Shown piece by piece: positions 6,272-10,762 of a stretch of 10,762 nucleotides of DNA (position 1 is its first letter; every line of letters begins with the position of its first letter). The translations under genes and the position numbers were made by a program. The stretch is from Bacteriovoracaceae bacterium (GTDB taxonomy: Bacteria > Bdellovibrionota > Bacteriovoracia > Bacteriovoracales > Bacteriovoracaceae). The stretch is from NCBI GenBank assembly GCA_007116425.1, contig SKIL01000111.1:1-10762 (forward strand), read 5' to 3'. Under the pieces are notes generated by a model, which searched no databases, was not told the DNA's origin, and saw only the letters and a list, made by a program, of their open reading frames with translations.

Positions 6272-8544
6272 ATTTCGTATTCAATAAGTCTGTCTTGCTG
6301 GGACACATCTTGATAACGAGTTGAAATCATTTGGAAGATAGATCCATCTTTTCCACCGAGTTCTGCAGGGTTTCTATAATTAAGAACTTCTCCACTTCTT
6401 CTATCTTCCCCAAATAGATTACTGAAAGGATTATCACTACTTTCGTTATTATTTCTGCGTACACGACTCAATCCAGAACCTCCGCCTAGTCTAAATCCTG
6501 AGCCTCCATCAAAGGTTGGTTCATTTCCAGCTGAGACAGGCCCTCCTGGGTTTGGGCGCCCTTCAGCGTCGTGTCCAGCAGCTCCACCACCGGCGGGTGC
6601 TGATGCTCCACCGACTCCAGCACCACCACCTCCACCGCCGCTTCCATCACCGTACTCTGCACTACCTGCTCCTGGGGTATTTCCAAGGCCACCTGACCCA
6701 CCTCTTCCTGCGATAGATGAACCGACTAATGGATCTTGATTGCGGTCGAAGTCACGTCCTGATCCTCCGTCATATTCAAAGCCTGAGTCCATATCGTCAT
6801 TTATTCTCGCACCACTGGTTCCACCACCAAATCCACCAAAGCTAAACTGGTCCCCATCGCGTATCACATTTTGCCTGCCTCCTGAGGTTGGAAGACACTC
6901 TGGAAGTGTTGGGTCATGCTCACAGGCCGTGAGCATCAAGTCGTCATAAACTACGGGGGGAGGTACTGGGTTAAAGTCTTCTACTCGATCTATGGCACCT
7001 CGAACTTGGTCTGCTTGTTTTTTTAACATATTTTGATGAGCGAGATTAAGTCCTGCCTGGACTGCTTGTTCCATCGTGAGGGCCATGACACTTTCTCTCG
7101 CTTGAGAGTTTAAAACTAAGAAGTTCAAACCGTGGCGTTGATAGACAGCATATCTACAAGCTTCTTCTTGAGTGGCCATACTTGCAATCTGCTCTTGTTT
7201 TTGTCTTTTGAGATCGGCCAAGCCCGCTTGAGTTTCAGGGTTGTGGATTTGCTCACCTTGAGCTCCATATTGAACTGTATTAAGAACTTGATGGAAATAA
7301 TTTTTAGCTCGCTCTAAGTCATTTGCTAAGTTTGATTGCATACAAATATTGTAAACGTCCTCATGATCAGGTATTCCTCGGGCGAGAGTATAGAGCGTAG
7401 CCCCTTTAGCTCCGTGGAAAATGGCCCTTTGGAAGGTATGATCCGCGGCCTTTCTTAACTGCTCTTCTTGAGCTTGGAGTGCACCTGTTGTCGAAGCAGA
7501 CTCGTCTTGCATAATTCTTTGGGTTGCTTTATTCATACTGTGGTCTTGATCTAAGACCTGATAACCTTGGAGACCTACATTGGCGATAAGTGCCGCATTG
7601 TAAGTGTTAACCACTTTTTTACACTGCTGATAATCTTTGGTTAGGACTCCCTGAGAACGACACACAATTTTACCGTCACCACTTTTGGTCGTGACACTAT
7701 TTCGAGTTGTCATATCATCGTCTTCAAAGTTTTGACTGGGAAGCATGTGAAATAAACTCATGCAAAGTGTGACATTTCTGAATTTAGTTGCAAGAGCATT
7801 GTAGCCGTCCTCTATTGGCTTCAAGCAATTCTGGCTTGTCTGTTCTCCGTGAGTCGGGCGATTAAAATACCTTTTTATATCACCATGAGCTTTGATATAG
7901 GGAAGATGTGAGTTCGCAATTTCTGAGGCAAAACTTCGGAGAGGGTAGTCTCCACCGCCTTTTCTGTCTTGACCGGCCCAATCTAAACATTGATCAAATC
8001 GGCTGTGCCCTCCCCATTTCGCAGGGTTGCCAGAGAGTTGCTTTGACTCAAGAGGGTTAACTTGGATAGGGCATTGGTTTGCGTTGCCTGAGCCTGTGCT
8101 TTGCACCGTTGGTCTTTGAGCTGGCCGGTTGGAGTTTTCAAGAATCCCTCTATCAATATCTCTTTCTCTATCTGAAAGCTTGCCTCTATCAGTTAATACA
8201 CTGCTTACATTTGAAAGAGTTCCTATGACAAAACTGTTATGATCTCCTCTGTCACTATCTGCAGTTGCAGCTCGTCGTAAGTTCTGAAGGTTTCCAATAT
8301 CATTTGCGCGAGTCATTCTATCAATTGCATCGTCGCCGCATTTCGTGGCGCTACGCTCTGTGAGGCCTCCTTCGTCTTCGATGCATTGAGCAAAAACTCC
8401 ATCATTGTTAAAAAATTGATAGGTTCCAGTGGAGGTCAAATCACTCGAGTAAGCTCGAGGAGCTTGCCCAAACAAAACCAGCACCGCTCCAGCAAGAGCA
8501 AATGATTTTAAGATATTTATTCGTTTGTGTTTCTTTTGCATCAT
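6262..8544 (-). CDS. large exported protein with glycine-rich region and conserved C-terminal tail
   Basis: 760 residues, not recognised. Signal peptide: KKHKR followed by hydrophobic ILKSFALAGAVLVLFG and probable cleavage near RAYS|SD (about residue 33). Residues 34-550 form a hydrophilic region with some 14 cysteines, including FAQC, ATKC, FDQC, QNC, TLC and a CEHDPTLPEC pair at 541-550, consistent with disulfides outside the cytoplasm. Charged helical stretches at about 335-380 and 440-520 (QAQEEQLRKAADHTFQRA, LKRQKQEQIASMATQEEA) could be coiled coil. Residues 554-692 are glycine/serine-rich low complexity (bases about 6469-6885) with a run of six glycines. The last 39 residues (NYRN...DGSIFQMISTRY...RLIEY) resemble the end of the protein encoded at 10027. 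No Shine-Dalgarno is clear before either of two adjacent start ATGs. Surface, envelope or secreted structural role is inference. Confidence 0.8.
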   Translation of the reverse strand: MMQKKHKRINILKSFALAGAVLVLFGQAPRAYSSDLTSTGTYQFFNNDGVFAQCIEDEGGLTERSATKCGDDAIDRMTRANDIGNLQNLRRAATADSDRGDHNSFVIGTLSNVSSVLTDRGKLSDRERDIDRGILENSNRPAQRPTVQSTGSGNANQCPIQVNPLESKQLSGNPAKWGGHSRFDQCLDWAGQDRKGGGDYPLRSFASEIANSHLPYIKAHGDIKRYFNRPTHGEQTSQNCLKPIEDGYNALATKFRNVTLCMSLFHMLPSQNFEDDDMTTRNSVTTKSGDGKIVCRSQGVLTKDYQQCKKVVNTYNAALIANVGLQGYQVLDQDHSMNKATQRIMQDESASTTGALQAQEEQLRKAADHTFQRAIFHGAKGATLYTLARGIPDHEDVYNICMQSNLANDLERAKNYFHQVLNTVQYGAQGEQIHNPETQAGLADLKRQKQEQIASMATQEEACRYAVYQRHGLNFLVLNSQARESVMALTMEQAVQAGLNLAHQNMLKKQADQVRGAIDRVEDFNPVPPPVVYDDLMLTACEHDPTLPECLPTSGGRQNVIRDGDQFSFGGFGGGTSGARINDDMDSGFEYDGGSGRDFDRNQDPLVGSSIAGRGGSGGLGNTPGAGSAEYGDGSGGGGGGAGVGGASAPAGGGAAGHDAEGRPNPGGPVSAGNEPTFDGGSGFRLGGGSGLSRVRRNNNESSDNPFSNLFGEDRRSGEVLNYRNPAELGGKDGSIFQMISTRYQDVSQQDRLIEYEIRP

Positions 8545-8590
8545 ACTTTTTTGGCCGTGTTAAAAATAAGTCTACTTTTATGCCTTTCTC

Positions 8591-8637
8591 TTTAATTATC
8601 GGTCATTTTCACTATTAACTTGATTTTAATTGTCGGT
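8591..8637 (+). repeat. 13-bp direct repeat, candidate operator of the thioesterase promoter
   Basis: TTTAATTATCGGT (8591-8603) and TTTAATTGTCGGT (8625-8637) differ at one base and start 34 bp apart, near three helical turns. The second copy overlaps the -35 hexamer of the plus-strand promoter. Both lie between two divergent genes and could serve either one. Confidence 0.45.
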
Positions 8638-8657
8638 TTTAGCGGTTTAAGTATAAT
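8630..8657 (+). promoter_or_regulatory. sigma-70-like promoter of the thioesterase gene
   Basis: TTGTCG (8630-8635) as -35, 16-base spacer, TATAAT (8652-8657) as consensus -10. The start of transcription would be near 8664, giving a leader of about 100 bases. The -35 lies inside the second copy of the direct repeat. I see no equally good promoter for the divergent minus-strand gene in this 218-bp region. Confidence 0.5.
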
Positions 8658-8704
8658 AATTGGACTAACTATTTGTTTTTACGTAGACTTTGTTGAGAGC
8701 GCAG

Positions 8705-8749
8705 ATGTTGATACCTGCCAAAAAAATGGGCCATAAATATCTAAAATGA
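8705..8749 (+). CDS. possible 14-codon upstream ORF in the thioesterase leader
   Basis: ATG at 8705 preceded by GAGAG at 8695-8699, encoding MLIPAKKMGHKYLK and ending in TGA at 8747-8749. The stop overlaps GAGGA (8748-8752), the ribosome site of the downstream gene, so the two would be translationally coupled if the small frame is used. The peptide is basic and matches nothing I know. Could be chance. Confidence 0.25.
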   Translation: MLIPAKKMGHKYLK

Positions 8750-8762
8750 GGATAAGTCATAT

Positions 8763-9212
8763 ATGCCAAAGAAATTTGAACACACTCTCACGATTAAAGA
8801 AAAACATCTCGACACTTTTGGACATGTTAATAATGCGGTTTATTTAGAATTGTATGAGCAGGCGAGATGGGATTTTATTACAGAAGAGGGCTATGGATTA
8901 AACGAAGTCCAAAACTCTGGCCTAGGCCCCGTTATATTGGAGTTAAACCTAAAGTTTAAGGCCGAGATAAAAAATAGAGAAGAGATTAGAATTGAAAGTC
9001 AATTTAAAGAGTTGAAGAATCCACTTGTGATGGTTCTTTCGCAAAAAATGATTAATGCTCAAAATAAAGTTGCCTCAGAACTGGAGCTGACCGTAGGTAT
9101 TATGGATCTTCGGAAAAGAAAACTAGTCCGCCCCCATATCAAGTGGTTAAAGGCCATTGGCCTAAGTGAAAAAGAAGTATCAGAGATTTTCAATACTAAG
9201 AGTGAAGTTTAA
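8763..9212 (+). CDS. 4HBT/YbgC-like acyl-CoA thioesterase
   Basis: 149-residue cytoplasmic enzyme of the 4-hydroxybenzoyl-CoA thioesterase branch of the hot-dog superfamily, full length for that family. The signature is HLDTFGHVNNAVYLELYEQA (residues 15-34): Asp17 is the expected catalytic carboxylate, with His21, Asn23 and Asn24 in the usual D-x-x-G-H-V-N-N-x-x-Y pattern. It should hydrolyse an acyl-CoA (or acyl-ACP) to free acid and thiol; the acyl group cannot be told from sequence. The sequence after the motif (PVILELNLKFKAEIKN) matches the second beta strand common to FadM/YbgC-like enzymes. Start ATG is preceded by GAGGA ten bases upstream. It runs tail-to-tail into the M15 peptidase gene with a 17-bp overlap and no terminator. 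Confidence 0.88.
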   Translation: MPKKFEHTLTIKEKHLDTFGHVNNAVYLELYEQARWDFITEEGYGLNEVQNSGLGPVILELNLKFKAEIKNREEIRIESQFKELKNPLVMVLSQKMINAQNKVASELELTVGIMDLRKRKLVRPHIKWLKAIGLSEKEVSEIFNTKSEV

Positions 9213-9993
9213 ATTGAGATGAAATCCCTTTGGTGTATTTTTCAAGAATTGTATTGAGGTTCTTAAGAACAACTTCTCGAAGCTCCATACCTTTATAAAT
9301 ATCGCTTTTAATGAGATCCCGAAGCTTTCGCGCACCTTCATACTCAATAGTAGAAAGAAAAACCTTCGAGTAATAACAGTGACTAATATGCCAGGGTTCT
9401 GGCATTGTTGCGCCGTAATCTTGATCATAGGGGCGTGCAAAAAGCGCCTGGCCTGTCTTTTCATAAGTATTCATCCATGAGTTAAATAAATGAAAAATAC
9501 CGGTCTGCGAATATTCGTCAGTGCAAAGATTAACTTGATAATTATTCTTATGCTCTTCCTTGTAATTTTTGAGTGCTGATAAGTTTACAATATCCAGATC
9601 TGTACCCCAGTGATGGCGACTTAGGCCGGGAAGTGCTGACCAGTTAAGGATAGTCCAAAGAAGTTTTTCTTCATTGTCTTTTACGGTCGCATACTCTAAG
9701 ACCTGATCATTTCTATCACGTAGAAGACTTTCCCCTCGCGCTTTTTTGTTCCAGATCTGAAGCTGTCTTTCAAAAGATCGAAAGCTTGAAATTGGCCACG
9801 GAGAAAGGCCCTCATCATACTCTCTTGCTTGTTTGATAAAGATCTCCCAGTCTTCAAGAATCTTTGAATTCACGAATTGATCACTACCAAATTCTTTATA
9901 GTGGTCTGGAATTTGAATCCTGGTGAGGTGTTGGTCGTTAAGGCCTAGGAATTCTTCCCAAAGAGGAGTGTTTGAATGCATAAATAAACTCAT
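9196..9993 (-). CDS. M15-family (VanY-like) D,D-carboxypeptidase homologue without signal peptide
   Basis: 265 residues. M15 metallopeptidases trim or cleave D-Ala-containing peptidoglycan stems using zinc. Motifs in order: ISSFRSFERQLQIW (70-81, the S-x-R-S/T substrate-pocket block), GLSRHHWGTDLDI (123-135) fitting S-x-H-x-x-G-x-x-x-D with His127 and Asp134 as zinc ligands, and PEPWHISH (198-205) with Glu199 as catalytic base and His202 as third ligand. All key residues are present, so an active enzyme is likely. Unusual: the N-terminus MSLFMHSNTPLWEEF has no signal peptide although its substrate lies in the periplasm. It lies 33 bp after the partial gene at 10027 and in the same frame as it, only eleven codons past that gene's TAG. 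No Shine-Dalgarno is evident, so translational coupling or export by another route is possible. It overlaps the convergent thioesterase by 17 bp. Confidence 0.87.
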   Translation of the reverse strand: MSLFMHSNTPLWEEFLGLNDQHLTRIQIPDHYKEFGSDQFVNSKILEDWEIFIKQAREYDEGLSPWPISSFRSFERQLQIWNKKARGESLLRDRNDQVLEYATVKDNEEKLLWTILNWSALPGLSRHHWGTDLDIVNLSALKNYKEEHKNNYQVNLCTDEYSQTGIFHLFNSWMNTYEKTGQALFARPYDQDYGATMPEPWHISHCYYSKVFLSTIEYEGARKLRDLIKSDIYKGMELREVVLKNLNTILEKYTKGISSQFKLHS

Positions 9994-10026
9994 AATAGTG
10001 ACTTTAAACGAAAAAAAAGAATTGGT

Positions 10027-10762
10027 CTATTGGTGTTCTTGCTCGTCTGGGAAAAGACGTCGAAGTCCACTTGTGTTATAGCGATGGGTGATAATATTCC
10101 ACAAGCTAGCCCCATCGTTGGTGACAATATCATCGTTTTTGTAATTGAAGTTTCTCTCTCCGGGAAAATCATCGACTCGTCCGGCACTTGAACGTCCAGA
10201 GTTGGAAAAGTTAAAATCGAAACCGCTATTTTTACTTTTACTCTTTTGAGCTTGATTAAGACCACGGCCGCCACTCAGACCTATATTGGAAGAGTTTGTT
10301 TCTGTTGATGCGGTTGACTCGCTTTCTGATTTATCTGTGGCCAGACCGAATGGGTCTAATCTTTGTGCAAAGGAGCTTAGCGGCGCTGCCCCTTCGTTCT
10401 TATACTGCATGGCCAACCTTTCAGGATTCATCTCAAGCGGCCCTTGACCATCTCTGGCCCTCTGTTGGTTGACTCGCTCTAAAATTTGATCGAGTCCACG
10501 TCTAACTCTTGCAGCTCTCTGTTCTAGGTCTGCGTGATTGAGTTCTCCGATTGACATTTCTCCACTTGCAAGTTTTTCCATGTCGCGCATATATTCATTT
10601 AGGCCAAGGCCTTGTGTGAGTCCTGTAAAATTATGAAGTTCTGCCGGAGCTTTATAACAGGCGTTTCTGCCTTGGTCGTCCCTCATGTTTCGACATTGGC
10701 AAGAAGGGTCATACTTACCAGTATAGAATAGACATCCTTTCTTTTCTGGAATATTGCCACCC
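10027..10762 (-). CDS. probable exported protein with conserved C-terminal tail, 5'-truncated by window edge
   Basis: The frame is open through the right edge; 244 residues are visible and the ATG at 10684-10686 is internal, not the start. Visible order: a cysteine cluster with spacing C-x10-C-x-C-x11-C within KKGCLFYTGKYDPSCQC and the following GRNAC; a charged, helical region (NEYMRDMEKLASGEM to LERVNQQRARDG) that could be coiled coil; a Ser/Thr/Gly/Asn-rich low-complexity segment; and a 39-residue tail NYKND...DGASLWNIITHRYN that parallels the end of the 760-residue protein at 6262. I do not recognise a named domain. The disulfide-like cysteine cluster and the shared tail suggest it is exported, but the N-terminus is not visible. 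The M15 gene follows after 33 bp, probably in the same transcript. Confidence 0.75.
   Translation of the reverse strand, partial: GGNIPEKKGCLFYTGKYDPSCQCRNMRDDQGRNACYKAPAELHNFTGLTQGLGLNEYMRDMEKLASGEMSIGELNHADLEQRAARVRRGLDQILERVNQQRARDGQGPLEMNPERLAMQYKNEGAAPLSSFAQRLDPFGLATDKSESESTASTETNSSNIGLSGGRGLNQAQKSKSKNSGFDFNFSNSGRSSAGRVDDFPGERNFNYKNDDIVTNDGASLWNIITHRYNTSGLRRLFPDEQEHQ

Noticed and set aside
6486..6716. Open reading frames on both strands antisense to or out of frame with the glycine-rich region
   Set aside because: They are repetitive His/Leu/Arg/Val/Glu-rich shadows of the biased glycine codons of the 760-residue gene, with no ribosome site or recognisable domain.
8664..8762. Riboswitch in the long thioesterase leader
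   Set aside because: No known aptamer consensus is visible; CCA-A6-TGG pairing is only a few base pairs.
10011..10018. Eight-base T-run on the minus strand after the stop at 10027, as a terminator
   Set aside because: No stem precedes it; ACCAATAG and ACCAATTC are a direct, not inverted, repeat. Cotranscription into the M15 gene is more likely.
1..10762. CRISPR arrays, tRNA/rRNA genes, insertion sequences, prophage or defence-system genes
   Set aside because: No repeated spacer units, cloverleaf or rRNA-like stretches, transposase motifs or terminal inverted repeats were seen.

Overview
The window is about 10.8 kb of AT-rich (roughly 40% GC by eye), densely coded bacterial chromosome. The mix suggests a marine Bdellovibrionota-type predator such as Bacteriovorax/Halobacteriovorax: ordinary housekeeping genes (proC, a Nif3-family gene, acyl-CoA thioesterases) interleaved with large, unrecognised, signal-peptide-bearing proteins. 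This placement is an inference from gene style and composition; no marker gene (rRNA, ribosomal protein) is present to prove it. I see no tRNA, rRNA, CRISPR array, insertion sequence or phage gene.

Layout. 1-1223 (+): the 3' part of proC, cut by the left edge, followed 24 bp later by a DUF4442 hot-dog gene, probably one operon. 1222-1248: a strong intrinsic terminator whose U-tract serves the opposite strand. 1337-1888 (-): a small secreted cysteine-rich protein with a Kazal-like domain, divergent from a LysR regulator (2009-2920, +). The 120 bp between them holds a consensus -10 and a perfect T-N11-A LysR-type box just upstream of the regulator's start. The regulator converges on a Nif3-like gene (2917-3675, -), the two stop codons overlapping.

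3757-8544 (-): three unrecognised or loosely recognised genes, namely a cytoplasmic acidic-linker/TPR protein with a TTG start, an exported protein with a GTDKxxHxxG motif, and a 760-residue exported protein with a glycine-rich C-terminal third. 8763-9212 (+): a 4HBT-type thioesterase, divergent from the 760-residue gene, with a long leader carrying a possible 14-codon upstream ORF and a promoter overlapped by a 13-bp direct repeat. It converges, with a 17-bp overlap, on an M15 (VanY-like) D,D-carboxypeptidase homologue (9196-9993, -). That gene lies 33 bp downstream of a partial gene (10027-right edge, -) encoding a Cys-, Ser- and Gly-rich protein.

The most interesting signal is that the 760-residue protein and the partial right-edge protein, otherwise unlike each other, end in the same kind of 39-residue tail (NY[RK]N ... 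S[IL][FW]xxI[ST]xRY), at the same distance from the stop and behind a low-complexity region. This looks like a shared C-terminal tag or docking motif of an exported protein family. Other points worth a second look are the enlarged Kazal-like domain paired with a LysR regulator, an excess of the palindrome GGCC across all reading frames and inside terminator stems, and two tail-to-tail gene overlaps without terminators. No intergenic stretch exceeds about 220 bp.
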